Origin: an uncultured Clostridia bacterium
Lineage (GTDB): Bacteria; Bacillota; Clostridia; Oscillospirales; Ruminococcaceae
Assembly: GCA_945931735.1 (NCBI GenBank)
Contig: CAMEPN010000094.1
Span: 1-6,917, forward strand
DNA: 6,917 bases
Direction: 5' to 3'
The notes below the pieces were generated by a model. That model was not told where the DNA came from, did no database searches, and saw only the letters and a list, made by a program, of their open reading frames with translations. Of this stretch, positions 1-6,128 are shown piece after piece. Made by a program: the position numbers and the translations under genes. Position 1 is the stretch's first letter; each line of letters begins with the position of its first letter.

Positions 1-1
1 C

Positions 2-550
2 CCCGCAGGTCTTGGTTATTCCGAAAACAAGAAGTCCAAGAGAAACCCCGACGGAAACAAGCGCAAGAAGGTTTCCGAATACGGCTCCCAGCTGAAGGAA
101 AAGCAGAAGCTGAAGTTCGTTTACGGCGTTCTTGAGAAGCAGTTCTACCACTACTATGAGCTGGCTACCAAGGAAGAAGGCATCGCCGGTGAGAACCTGA
201 TAAGACTGCTTGAGTCCCGTCTGGACAACATCGTTTTCAGAATGGGTCTTGCAATCACCCGTCGTGAGGCTCGTCAGCTCGTTTCCCACGGTCATTTCTG
301 TGTGAACGGAAAGAGAGTTGATATCCCTTCTTACAGAGTTAAGGTAGGCGACGTCGTTTCTCTGAGCGAAAAGAGCAAGAAGAGCAAGAAGTTTGAGCAG
401 ATCGCAGAGGTTGCCGGCGGCAGACTCGTTCCCATGTGGCTCGACGTAAATAAGGAAGCTGCTACGGCTAAGGTAACTCGTGCATTCCAGCGCGACGACC
501 TCGATTTCGAGATCGCAGAGCACTTAATTATCGAGCTGTATTCTAAATAA
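2..550 (+). CDS. rpsD: 30S ribosomal protein S4, 5'-truncated by window edge
   Basis: S4 is a primary 16S rRNA binding protein that nucleates assembly of the small subunit body. The frame is open from base 2 and gives 182 residues before TAA at 548-550; an in-frame ATG at 242 is internal, not the start. Visible family signatures are KKVSEYGSQLKEKQ, YGVLEKQF, GENLIRLLESRLDNIVFRMG, then the S4 RNA-binding domain (RREARQLVSHGHFCVNGKRVDIPSYRVKVGD) and the C-terminal EHLIIELYSK. The usual PPGQHG segment before the KKVSEYG block is replaced by a Lys/Asn-rich stretch (GLGYSENKKSKRNPDG), which resembles the zinc-free S4 type known from many Clostridia. The N-terminal region that would carry the zinc cysteines lies outside the window, so this is inferred. 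Its neighbour downstream is rpoA, as in Clostridia; Bacillus subtilis keeps rpsD elsewhere. Identification is secure. Confidence 0.98.
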   Translation, partial: PAGLGYSENKKSKRNPDGNKRKKVSEYGSQLKEKQKLKFVYGVLEKQFYHYYELATKEEGIAGENLIRLLESRLDNIVFRMGLAITRREARQLVSHGHFCVNGKRVDIPSYRVKVGDVVSLSEKSKKSKKFEQIAEVAGGRLVPMWLDVNKEAATAKVTRAFQRDDLDFEIAEHLIIELYSK

Positions 551-575
551 TTGCTTCTTAGCATACAGATATTTA

Positions 576-605
576 GTGCAGTTATTTTTAATTCATATCC
601 TGCAC
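576..605 (+). repeat. hairpin in rpsD-rpoA gap (GTGCAG/CTGCAC)
   Basis: GTGCAG at 576-581 is perfectly complementary to CTGCAC at 600-605, closing an 18-base AT-rich loop. It is the first of two successive potential RNA hairpins in the 189-base gap between the rpsD stop and the rpoA start. There is no T-tract after the right arm, so it is not a simple terminator. A 6-bp stem around an 18-base loop is modest evidence alone. Confidence 0.4.
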
Positions 606-611
606 GCCATG

Positions 612-674
612 TTTAAAACACGCGCTCTGTGCCAATACTTCTTAGGTAAAGGCACAGGCAGAGTGTGATTTAAA
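612..674 (+). repeat. long imperfect inverted repeat upstream of rpoA
   Basis: The arms are 612-633 and 651-674. TTTAAA (612-617) pairs with TTTAAA (669-674), CAC (619-621) with GTG (665-667), and CTGTGCC (627-633) with GGCACAG (651-657). An internal loop separates the last two blocks, and the apical loop is 634-650. The right arm is followed by AAATTAACAG rather than a T-run, so a rho-independent terminator is unlikely. Plausible roles are an RNA processing or stability element separating rpsD from rpoA, or an autoregulatory site for a product of this operon (S4 or L17). The pairing is seen; the roles are inferred. Confidence 0.55.
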
Positions 675-725
675 ATTAACAGCGAATACGGCAGTAAGCA
701 CAGGATAATTAACAGACGAACTTGT

Positions 726-732
726 GGGAGGG
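726..732 (+). promoter_or_regulatory. rpoA ribosome binding site
   Basis: GGGAGGG lies 7 bases before the ATG at 740. It settles the rpoA start: an upstream in-frame TTG at 722 would place this site inside the gene and add six residues (MWEGYQ) not found in alpha subunits, which begin with M-L/I-E-K/F-I-E-K. Confidence 0.85.
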
Positions 733-739
733 TTACCAA

Positions 740-1699
740 ATGCTTGAAAAAATCGAAAAGCTCAATATAGAGACCTCAAAGCTGAGGTCTGACGGAACTT
801 ATGGAATGTTCGTTTTGGAGCCGCTCCAGAGCGGATATGGAAACACCTTAGGCAACAGCCTGAGAAGGGTGCTACTCTCCTCGTTACCGGGCGTGGCTGC
901 GACTTCCGTCAAGATCGACGGCGTTCAGCACGAGTTTTCCACCATCCCCGGTGTTAAAGAAGATGTTACAGAAATTGTCCTCAACATCAAAGGACTAAGA
1001 GCGAAGATGTACGGCGAAGCCCCCAAGACCATCTATATCGAGGCAGAGGGCGAATGCGAGGTCACCGCGGGCGATATAAAGACCGACAGCGAGGTCGAGA
1101 TCCTCGATCCCGGTATGCATATCGCGACCCTCGGCGCAGGCGCAAAGCTGTACATGGACATTACGCTCGACAGAGGCAGGGGCTACGTTTCTGCGGAGCA
1201 GAACAAGGCTCAGCTCCAGCCCGTTATCGGCGTTATCCCGATCGACAGCATTTACACACCTGTCCTTAAGTGTAATTATACCGTAGAGAATACCCGTGTG
1301 GGTCAGAGAACCGACTATGAGAAGCTCATAATCGAGATCTGGACAGACGGCACTATCTCCGCAAAAGAGGCTGTTTCTTACGCAGCAAAGATACTCATTG
1401 AAAGACTTCAGCTCTTCGCAGAGCTTTCTGACGACACCAATCCTCAGGAGCTTATGGAAACCAAGGAGGAGAGCCGCAAGGATAAGGTTCTCGAAATGAC
1501 TATCGAGGAGCTTGAGCTTTCCGTTCGTTCCTTCAACTGCCTCAAGAGGGCGGGCATCAACACCGTGGAGGACCTCGTAAACAAGTCCCCCGAGGATATG
1601 ATGAAGGTAAGGAACCTCGGCAAGAAGTCCTTCGACGAAGTAAAGGCAAAGCTCCAGTCTCTCGGCTGCGACTTAACACCTTCCGACGAAAACAACTAA
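740..1699 (+). CDS. rpoA: DNA-directed RNA polymerase subunit alpha
   Basis: Alpha dimerises to scaffold assembly of beta and beta' and contacts UP-element DNA and activators through its C-terminal domain. The product is 319 residues, close to the usual 310-330. The N-terminal domain (about 1-230) starts MLEKIEKLN and carries the conserved [18 protein letters not shown] block (34-51), including the paired arginines 42-43 needed for assembly, and later LDRGRGY. A charged linker (about 232-252, [11 protein letters not shown]) leads to the C-terminal domain, with [11 protein letters not shown] (263-273) and [11 protein letters not shown] (292-302). R263 aligns with Escherichia coli R265, the key DNA-contact residue, and G294/K296/S297 with G296/K298/S299. 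Nothing is truncated. It follows rpsD after an unusually long structured gap and precedes rplQ by 41 bases, so it is probably cotranscribed with both. Confidence 0.99.
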   Translation: MLEKIEKLNIETSKLRSDGTYGMFVLEPLQSGYGNTLGNSLRRVLLSSLPGVAATSVKIDGVQHEFSTIPGVKEDVTEIVLNIKGLRAKMYGEAPKTIYIEAEGECEVTAGDIKTDSEVEILDPGMHIATLGAGAKLYMDITLDRGRGYVSAEQNKAQLQPVIGVIPIDSIYTPVLKCNYTVENTRVGQRTDYEKLIIEIWTDGTISAKEAVSYAAKILIERLQLFAELSDDTNPQELMETKEESRKDKVLEMTIEELELSVRSFNCLKRAGINTVEDLVNKSPEDMMKVRNLGKKSFDEVKAKLQSLGCDLTPSDENN

Positions 1700-1725
1700 T
1701 CGGTTTTATATACCAATTCCTATTG

Positions 1726-1732
1726 AAAGGAG
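1726..1732 (+). promoter_or_regulatory. rplQ ribosome binding site
   Basis: AAAGGAG ends 8 bases before the ATG at 1741. It is a strong site in the short rpoA-rplQ gap, which shows no terminator, consistent with cotranscription. Confidence 0.8.
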
Positions 1733-1740
1733 AATGAAAA

Positions 1741-2082
1741 ATGCCAGGTACAAGAAAGCTGGGCAGAACCAGCGACCACAGAAAAGCAATGCTCAGAGGC
1801 ATGGTTACATTCCTGCTTGAGAACGGAAAGATCGAAACTACCGTTACACGCGCTAAGGAAGTTCGCGCGGAGGCAGAAAAGATGATAACCCTCGGCAAGG
1901 CAAACACCCTGCACACCAAGCGTCAGGTTCTTTCTTACATCACTAAGGAAGAAGTTGCCAAGAAGGTATTCGACGAGCTCGCTCCCAAGTATGCCGACAA
2001 GAACGGCGGCTACACCAGGATTTACAAGATCGGCCCCCGCCGCGGCGACGCAGCAGAGATGGCTATTATCGAGCTTGTTTGA
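1741..2082 (+). CDS. rplQ: 50S ribosomal protein L17
   Basis: L17 binds 23S rRNA near the peptide exit tunnel and contacts trigger-factor-side proteins. The product is 113 residues, the normal length for Firmicutes (about 112-120). Conserved features are the basic N-terminus [19 protein letters not shown], then [18 protein letters not shown], and the C-terminal [22 protein letters not shown] block. The start is fixed by the AAAGGAG at 1726-1732 and by the conserved N-terminus. The gene is the last of the ribosomal operon here and is followed within 20 bases by a rho-independent terminator. In many Clostridia rplQ is followed by the ECF transporter genes (ecfA1/ecfA2/ecfT) and truA; none is present in this window. 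Confidence 0.98.
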   Translation: MPGTRKLGRTSDHRKAMLRGMVTFLLENGKIETTVTRAKEVRAEAEKMITLGKANTLHTKRQVLSYITKEEVAKKVFDELAPKYADKNGGYTRIYKIGPRRGDAAEMAIIELV

Positions 2083-2100
2083 TTTCTATTAAGTTTTCAG

Positions 2101-2130
2101 ATCCCTCCGATTTTTTCGGGGGGATTTTTG
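2101..2130 (+). terminator. rho-independent terminator of the rpsD-rpoA-rplQ operon
   Basis: ATCCCTCCGA (2101-2110) pairs over 10 bp with TCGGGGGGAT (2116-2125), including one T-G wobble. The loop is five T, and the stem is followed by TTTTTG (2125-2130). It lies 18 bases after the rplQ stop. The U-tract is short but the stem is GC-rich. Confidence 0.88.
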
Positions 2131-2334
2131 TGCGCTGTCATTCGGGTAGGTCGGCGCCTTAAGCGACTTTAGGGAGCCTTGCGGTTACGGTTTGTATGGA
2201 GTCGGAGCAATGCTGCACAGATGATTTTTATGAACATTATCTCAGCTAAATTTAATGCGTAATTTAAGTAAAAAGCACCTTAAAATCTGATAAAATGCAC
2301 AAAAAAAATCTGTGTTTATTATGTGTTTTGGATA
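2131..2334 (+). other. gene-free stretch between the rplQ terminator and the lipoprotein promoter
   Basis: I find no open frame of useful length, no tRNA-like fold and no recognisable riboswitch here. The first half (2131-2220) is GC-richer and could be decayed coding sequence. The second half (2221-2334) is AT-rich and contains the GCAC/AAAATCTG repeat and an eight-A tract at 2301-2308. Confidence 0.5.
2275..2312 (+). repeat. imperfect direct repeat GCAC-N3/4-AAAATCTG
   Basis: GCAC-CTT-AAAATCTG at 2275-2289 recurs as GCAC-AAAA-AAAATCTG at 2297-2312. The copies are offset by 22-23 bases, about two helical turns, and lie roughly 60-95 bases before the expected transcription start of the lipoprotein gene. 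That is a suitable place for tandem binding of a transcription factor. The shared cores are short and AT-rich, so chance remains possible. Confidence 0.4.
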
Positions 2335-2363
2335 TTGAAAAGAGCGGCGTAATGAGATATAAT
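2335..2363 (+). promoter_or_regulatory. sigma-A promoter of the solute-binding lipoprotein gene
   Basis: TTGAAA at 2335-2340 and a perfect TATAAT at 2358-2363 are separated by an optimal 17 bases. Transcription would begin near 2370, giving a leader of about 53 bases. Upstream sequence is A/T-rich. This is one of the two best promoter matches in the window. Confidence 0.85.
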
Positions 2364-2384
2364 AAAGAATGAGAAAACCTATGG

Positions 2385-2401
2385 CTGCGGCGTGTCCGCA
2401 G
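2385..2401 (+). repeat. leader hairpin upstream of the lipoprotein ribosome binding site
   Basis: CTGCGG (2385-2390) and CCGCAG (2396-2401) form a perfect 6-bp GC-rich stem with loop CGTGT. It lies in the predicted 5' untranslated region, ending 10 bases before the GGAGG ribosome binding site at 2412-2416, so it leaves that site free. It may stabilise the transcript 5' end. Confidence 0.5.
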
Positions 2402-2422
2402 AAAATTAAATGGAGGTAAACA

Positions 2423-3925
2423 ATGAACAAGTTAAAGACTGTTACTGCCGCAGTTCTGGCGGGCGCAATGGTGCTCTCCATGACCGCGTGCGACGAGTCA
2501 ACGCCCGCGACCGGAACTTCCGGCGGCGCTGCTCCCACAACAACAGTAGCTACCACCGCTGCAACAACAACGACCTTCGCAAGAAATGACGACGTTGTAA
2601 GTGCAGTTGGCGAGATCACCGACAAGGTTGATAACCCCGACCTCAACGTAAACAGACGTATCAAGTGGATGGCTTGGTGGGATATGGACGAAACCACTCC
2701 CGCAGCTGAGCTGTTCAAGAGCGTTTACGGCGTTCCGACCGAGGGTTCCGACCCCGAACGCGAGGGCAGAATTTTCGAGTACACTTCCGTTGCTTATGCA
2801 GAGCGCTATGACAAGCTCGGCGCGGCTATCGCAGCTGATGATTCGCCTGATATGTTCCCGTTCGAGATCCTGGACTTCCCGTACGGCGTTCTGATGGGCA
2901 GATATCAGCCCGTTGACGAGATCATCGACCTTGATTCCGCTAAGTGGGCGGCTACAAAGGATCTCAGAAAGATGTTCGAGCTGAACGGCAGACAGTACTG
3001 CGCATTCTACGAGATCTCCCTTAACAACATGATGTACTACCGCACCAGCATGATCGACGATATCGGTGCCGATGACCCCAGAACCCTGTTTGAAGAGGGC
3101 AACTGGACATGGGATACCTTCCTCGAGATCGCTCGTGCATGGCAGGAGTCCGGCGACGACAGATATGTAATCGACGGCTATAACCCCGAAAACGACTTCG
3201 TTCTTTCCACAGGTACTCCTATGGTCGGCAACGTTGACGGCAAGATCGTAAACAACCTTTACGACCCCGCTATTGAGAGAGTTGAGAACAATATGCTCTC
3301 CGTTCTCCAGAAGGAAAACCTCCGTTACCCCAGACATGAGCTGAACGGCTGGAACGTTAACCCGAAGGCTTGGGCTGACGGTCAGATCCTGTTCTACTGC
3401 GACGGCGGCAGATGGGTATTCGAGGAAACTCTGACCAAGTACGCAAAGAAGAACGGCTGGTCCGATGACGAGATCAAGTTCGTTCCGTTCCCGAAGGATC
3501 CTCAGGCTGACGCTCACTATGTAACCCTCAAGCAGGACGCTATGATGTGGTGCAAGGGCTCCGATTACGCTGACGGCGTTGCTGCATGGCTCGACTGCTC
3601 CGTTACCGCCGCACAGGATGATTCCGTTGTTGAAACATCCAAGCTTCAGGCAATGGAGAACTACGGCTGGACAAGAGATAACATTGACTTCTACTACTCT
3701 CTGACAACTCTGGACGGCACAAGCCCCGTATCTCCTATCGTTGACTTCAAGGGCGGTCTTGGCACAGTATCCGATGGCAGCGCAACAGAGAACCCCGTTC
3801 AGTCGCTGACCAACCTTGTATACCTCACCGGCGAGAGCTATACTCAGCTGCGTGAAACTCACAACCCCGCAATTCAGGCTGCTATCGACGAGATCAACGC
3901 TTCTATCGAAGGCAAGAAGAACTGA
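2423..3925 (+). CDS. extracellular solute-binding lipoprotein of an ABC transporter, probably carbohydrate-type (family 1-like)
   Basis: Predicted membrane-anchored receptor that captures an extracellular substrate, probably a sugar, for an ABC importer. Residues 1-22 are a lipoprotein signal peptide (MNKLK basic start, hydrophobic core, LSMTA-C lipobox) with the lipidated cysteine at C23. A Thr/Ala-rich flexible linker follows to about residue 55. The mature domain begins near residue 79 (RIKWMAWW) and shows motifs typical of these receptors: GNWTWDTFLEIARAW (226-240) and ADGQILFYCDGGRWVFEE (318-335), followed by FVPFPKDP. Total length of 500 residues is at the upper end of the family. GGAGG at 2412-2416 sets the start. 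It has its own promoter and terminator and no adjacent permease or ATPase, so the partner must be encoded elsewhere or it acts as a sensor. It has no ATA isoleucine codons that I can find, which suggests high expression. The substrate cannot be told from sequence. Confidence 0.88.
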   Translation: MNKLKTVTAAVLAGAMVLSMTACDESTPATGTSGGAAPTTTVATTAATTTTFARNDDVVSAVGEITDKVDNPDLNVNRRIKWMAWWDMDETTPAAELFKSVYGVPTEGSDPEREGRIFEYTSVAYAERYDKLGAAIAADDSPDMFPFEILDFPYGVLMGRYQPVDEIIDLDSAKWAATKDLRKMFELNGRQYCAFYEISLNNMMYYRTSMIDDIGADDPRTLFEEGNWTWDTFLEIARAWQESGDDRYVIDGYNPENDFVLSTGTPMVGNVDGKIVNNLYDPAIERVENNMLSVLQKENLRYPRHELNGWNVNPKAWADGQILFYCDGGRWVFEETLTKYAKKNGWSDDEIKFVPFPKDPQADAHYVTLKQDAMMWCKGSDYADGVAAWLDCSVTAAQDDSVVETSKLQAMENYGWTRDNIDFYYSLTTLDGTSPVSPIVDFKGGLGTVSDGSATENPVQSLTNLVYLTGESYTQLRETHNPAIQAAIDEINASIEGKKN

Positions 3926-3963
3926 TCCGGCGAAAATGACTAACGCGTAAACCTAAAATACAT

Positions 3964-4001
3964 ATCCCTCTCCCGTTCTGCGGTAGGGGGATTTTGTTTT
4001 T
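3964..4001 (+). terminator. rho-independent terminator of the lipoprotein gene
   Basis: The left arm 3964-3975 (ATCCCTCTCCCG) pairs with 3981-3992 (CGGTAGGGGGAT) with one T-G wobble and one C/T mismatch. The loop is TTCTG, and TTTTGTTTTT (3992-4001) follows. It begins 39 bases after the stop codon. Its outer stem resembles that of the terminator after rplQ. Confidence 0.88.
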
Positions 4002-4046
4002 CCGAGAAATTTTTTCAGATTTTCACATTGAAGCGGGATATATAGG

Positions 4047-4075
4047 TTGAATTGCGGAGCAAAATATGTTATAAT
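4047..4075 (+). promoter_or_regulatory. extended -10 promoter of the RING/glycosyltransferase unit
   Basis: TTGAAT at 4047-4052 and TATAAT at 4070-4075 are spaced by 17 bases, and TGT at 4067-4069 directly precedes the -10, giving an extended -10 element. Transcription would start near 4082, leaving a leader of about 90 bases before the ATG at 4172. Confidence 0.85.
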
Positions 4076-4078
4076 TAA

Positions 4079-4153
4079 GCTGTATATTTATGCGCTGTTT
4101 CGGTTCGGACGAAATACAGCTTACTGATATATGCCGACGGCGGCAGCTGTCGG
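4079..4153 (+). promoter_or_regulatory. structured leader with competing hairpins
   Basis: ATACAGC at 4114-4120 can pair with GCTGTAT at 4079-4085. Alternatively CGAAATACAGC (4110-4120) can pair with GCTGTTTCG (4094-4102) with a two-base bulge. The two folds exclude each other. A separate 7-bp stem joins CCGACGG (4134-4140) to CTGTCGG (4147-4153) and ends five bases before the AAAGGA ribosome binding site (4159-4164). If transcription starts near 4082, the outer GCTGTAT arm is only partly in the RNA, which would favour the second fold. A regulatory role is inferred only from the pairing. Confidence 0.4.
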
Positions 4154-4171
4154 AACTGAAAGGAATAACAG

Positions 4172-5065
4172 ATGTCAAGATTTGAAAATAAGCTTTGCCC
4201 GATATGCAGGGCGCCGTTCACAAGCGACGCGGACATAGTTGTCTGCCCGATATGCGGAACGCCGCACCACAGAGCCTGCTATCTTGCCAAGGGTCACTGC
4301 GGCGTGGAGGAATATCATGCGCGGGGCTTTTCGTGGGTCGGATATCTCCCCGACGAAGCGCGCGAGCCCGAGCCTGCGCGGGAAACGGACCCGCATCACG
4401 CCGAATATCCCGAGGGCACTCCTGCGGCAGAGTCGGGCTTTACGCAGGACGTCGAGCAGGAGATACGCTCTGCGGAGGAATATTACAACAGCTTTTACAA
4501 CAGCATGAACGACGAAACGCGCGGCGCCGACGGAGTAAGCATGAAGGAGCTGACGACGTTCGCGGCGACCTCGACGTTCCATTACGGCAGGGCGTTCAGC
4601 ATATTCAGAAACAGGGCGAACGGGAAGCGGATATATGTGTCGATGAACCTCTGTTCGGGGCTTTTCTCGCCGATATTTCAGTTTTACCGCAAGATGGACC
4701 TGTTCGGTCTGCTGCTGATAGTGTTGACGATTATAACCTCCGCGCCGTCGCTTCTGGTGTACGCGGGGCTAATAACCGCCGACGCTGTCCCGGCGTGGTT
4801 CAACAGCGTGTATATGCTGTGCAGCTTTATAAATTTCGGCATAACCGTTGCGCTGTGCCTTTTCGGGGATTACCTGTACTATCGGCACGCGGTGAAGTCT
4901 ATATTGAAAATACGCAGCAGGTTCGGCGATGAACTGGGGCAGGAGTATTACGAGGCGCTGTCCGAGAGCGGGCACCCGTCGTGGCTCAGGGCTGTTATCG
5001 GATTTCTTGTCATGGCGATAGCCACGGCTGCGATAACCGTTCTGCCGAGAATGTTTATTCAGTGA
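4172..5065 (+). CDS. membrane protein with N-terminal prokaryotic RING-type zinc domain and DUF2628-like region
   Basis: 297 residues; precise function unknown. Residues 9-43 form a RING-like treble clef: C9-x2-C12, C25-x2-C28, H33, C36, then H42/C43, with the CPICGTPHHRACY signature of the Prok-RING_1 family. The zinc ligands are visible. Prokaryotic RING-type domains are thought to mediate protein interactions or, rarely, ubiquitin-like transfer; no E2 or ubiquitin-like gene is nearby. Residues 55-125 are an acidic, Pro/Glu-rich linker. FSIFRNRANGKR and GLFSPIFQFYRKMDL (about 142-177) resemble the start of DUF2628 membrane proteins. Hydrophobic helices lie at about 177-200, 213-235 and 271-292. 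AAAGGA at 4159-4164 fixes the start. It follows its own promoter and probably heads an operon with the glycosyltransferase 61 bases downstream. About 16 of 19 isoleucines use ATA, unlike upstream genes. Confidence 0.82.
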   Translation: MSRFENKLCPICRAPFTSDADIVVCPICGTPHHRACYLAKGHCGVEEYHARGFSWVGYLPDEAREPEPARETDPHHAEYPEGTPAAESGFTQDVEQEIRSAEEYYNSFYNSMNDETRGADGVSMKELTTFAATSTFHYGRAFSIFRNRANGKRIYVSMNLCSGLFSPIFQFYRKMDLFGLLLIVLTIITSAPSLLVYAGLITADAVPAWFNSVYMLCSFINFGITVALCLFGDYLYYRHAVKSILKIRSRFGDELGQEYYEALSESGHPSWLRAVIGFLVMAIATAAITVLPRMFIQ

Positions 5066-5073
5066 TATGGGGA

Positions 5074-5088
5074 GCGGCGGGGCGCCGC
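5074..5088 (+). repeat. GC hairpin between RING gene and glycosyltransferase
   Basis: GCGGCG (5074-5079) and CGCCGC (5083-5088) form a perfect 6-bp GC stem with a GGG loop, 9 bases after the RING gene stop. A-rich sequence follows, not a T-tract, so it should not terminate transcription on the + strand. It could act as an mRNA 3' stabiliser or processing boundary giving unequal expression of the two genes. Confidence 0.5.
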
Positions 5089-5126
5089 AGGAGAAAAATC
5101 ATAAATAAAAGGACGGAAACTCAAAA

Positions 5127-6128
5127 ATGAAACTGATAATCCAGATACCATGCTATAACGAGGCGGAAACGCTTGACGTGACGATAAACGACCTTCCGCG
5201 GCATATAGACGGTATCGACGAGATAGAGTATCTCGTCATCAACGACGGAAGCACCGACGCTACCGTCGAGCGAGCGAAGGAGCTTGGGGTACATCATATC
5301 GTTAGCTTTGTTCACAACAGGGGGCTTGCAAAGGGCTTTATGGCGGGAATTGACGCGTGCCTGCGGCTCGGCGCGGATATAATCGTAAACACCGACGCGG
5401 ACAATCAGTACAGCGGCGCGGACATCGAGAAGCTGGTGCGCCCGCTGCTCGAGGGCAAGGCGACAATGGTCATCGGAAACCGGCGCACGGATCAGATAGA
5501 GCATTTCTCCCCGCTAAAGAAGAAGCTCCAGAAGCTTGGCAGCGGCGTTGTCCGCAAGGCGAGCGGTACGGACGTTATCGACACGACGAGCGGCTTCAGA
5601 AGCTACACAAGGGAAGCGGCGATGCGGCTCAACGTGCTGTCCGACTACACCTACACCCTCGAAACGATAATCAGCGCGGGCGCGGACAGGAACAAGATAA
5701 TGTCTGTCGACATAAACACTAACCCCGAGCTGAGAAAGAGCCGCCTTTTCAAGTCAATGTGGGGCTATATAAAGCGCTCAAGCGGCACGATAATCCGCAA
5801 CTACGTCATGAGAAAGCCGCTCAAGACGTTCCTTGCCATTGCGGGGGTATTCATTCTGGCGGCGCTTATCCTTGCGGTAAGGTTCATTGTTCTGATCTGC
5901 CTCGGCGACGGCGGCGGGCATATCCAGTCGCTGGTTCTTATGGCGGTGCTGGCTATCGTGGGGATAGAGATAGGAATATTCGGGCTTGTGGCGGACGCGA
6001 TATCGGGCTGCCGCAAGGTAATGGACGAAACTCTTTTCCATGTCAAGCGCATAGAATACAACAACACAAACACGAATTACTCCAACTATAACTGCTGTAG
6101 CTATACGAAAGAGGAAATCAGGAAATAA
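5127..6128 (+). CDS. family 2 glycosyltransferase, DPM1-like, with two C-terminal membrane helices
   Basis: Transfers a sugar from a nucleotide-sugar donor, probably to polyprenyl phosphate, on the cytoplasmic face of the membrane. Residues 1-230 are a GT-A fold: IPCYNEAETL (7-16), VINDGSTD (37-44) contacting the nucleotide, HNRGLAKGF (63-71), the metal-binding DAD at 90-92 in NTDADNQY, and TSGFRSY (154-160), all typical of dolichol-phosphate-mannose-synthase-like enzymes. Two hydrophobic segments (about 234-257 and 267-290) match the two-helix anchor of GtrB/DPM1-like enzymes. The tail 311-324 is Asn/Tyr/Thr-rich with two cysteines, which is unusual. A ribosome binding site is present as AAGGA/GGACGG (5109-5116), 10-13 bases from the ATG. 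Its stop overlaps the next start in TAATG, indicating translational coupling. The sugar and acceptor cannot be read from the sequence. Confidence 0.92.
   Translation: MKLIIQIPCYNEAETLDVTINDLPRHIDGIDEIEYLVINDGSTDATVERAKELGVHHIVSFVHNRGLAKGFMAGIDACLRLGADIIVNTDADNQYSGADIEKLVRPLLEGKATMVIGNRRTDQIEHFSPLKKKLQKLGSGVVRKASGTDVIDTTSGFRSYTREAAMRLNVLSDYTYTLETIISAGADRNKIMSVDINTNPELRKSRLFKSMWGYIKRSSGTIIRNYVMRKPLKTFLAIAGVFILAALILAVRFIVLICLGDGGGHIQSLVLMAVLAIVGIEIGIFGLVADAISGCRKVMDETLFHVKRIEYNNTNTNYSNYNCCSYTKEEIRK

Noticed and set aside
660..720. Internal promoter for rpoA (TTAACA with GATAAT)
   Set aside because: The best pair, 677-682 and 704-709, has a 21-base spacer, too long for sigma-A, and no extended -10.
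722..739. TTG at 722 as the rpoA start
   Set aside because: The GGGAGGG ribosome binding site at 726-732 would be inside the gene, and the extra residues are foreign to the family. ATG 740 fits both the site and the conserved N-terminus.
2131..2334. Riboswitch, tRNA or remnant gene between rplQ and the lipoprotein gene
   Set aside because: I saw only short, weak pairings and no conserved core of a known class. The predicted transcription start near 2370 also places this stretch outside the downstream leader.
2498..3862. Long antisense open frame (454 codons) opposite the lipoprotein gene
   Set aside because: It lies wholly within a gene with a clear signal peptide, lipobox, promoter and terminator. 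Its product shows no recognisable family motif, and strong codon bias on the + strand removes antisense stops.
4172..4300. RING domain as evidence for a bacterial ubiquitin-like conjugation system
   Set aside because: No E1, E2, ubiquitin-like or deubiquitinase-like gene is visible in the window; the neighbours are glycosyltransferases.
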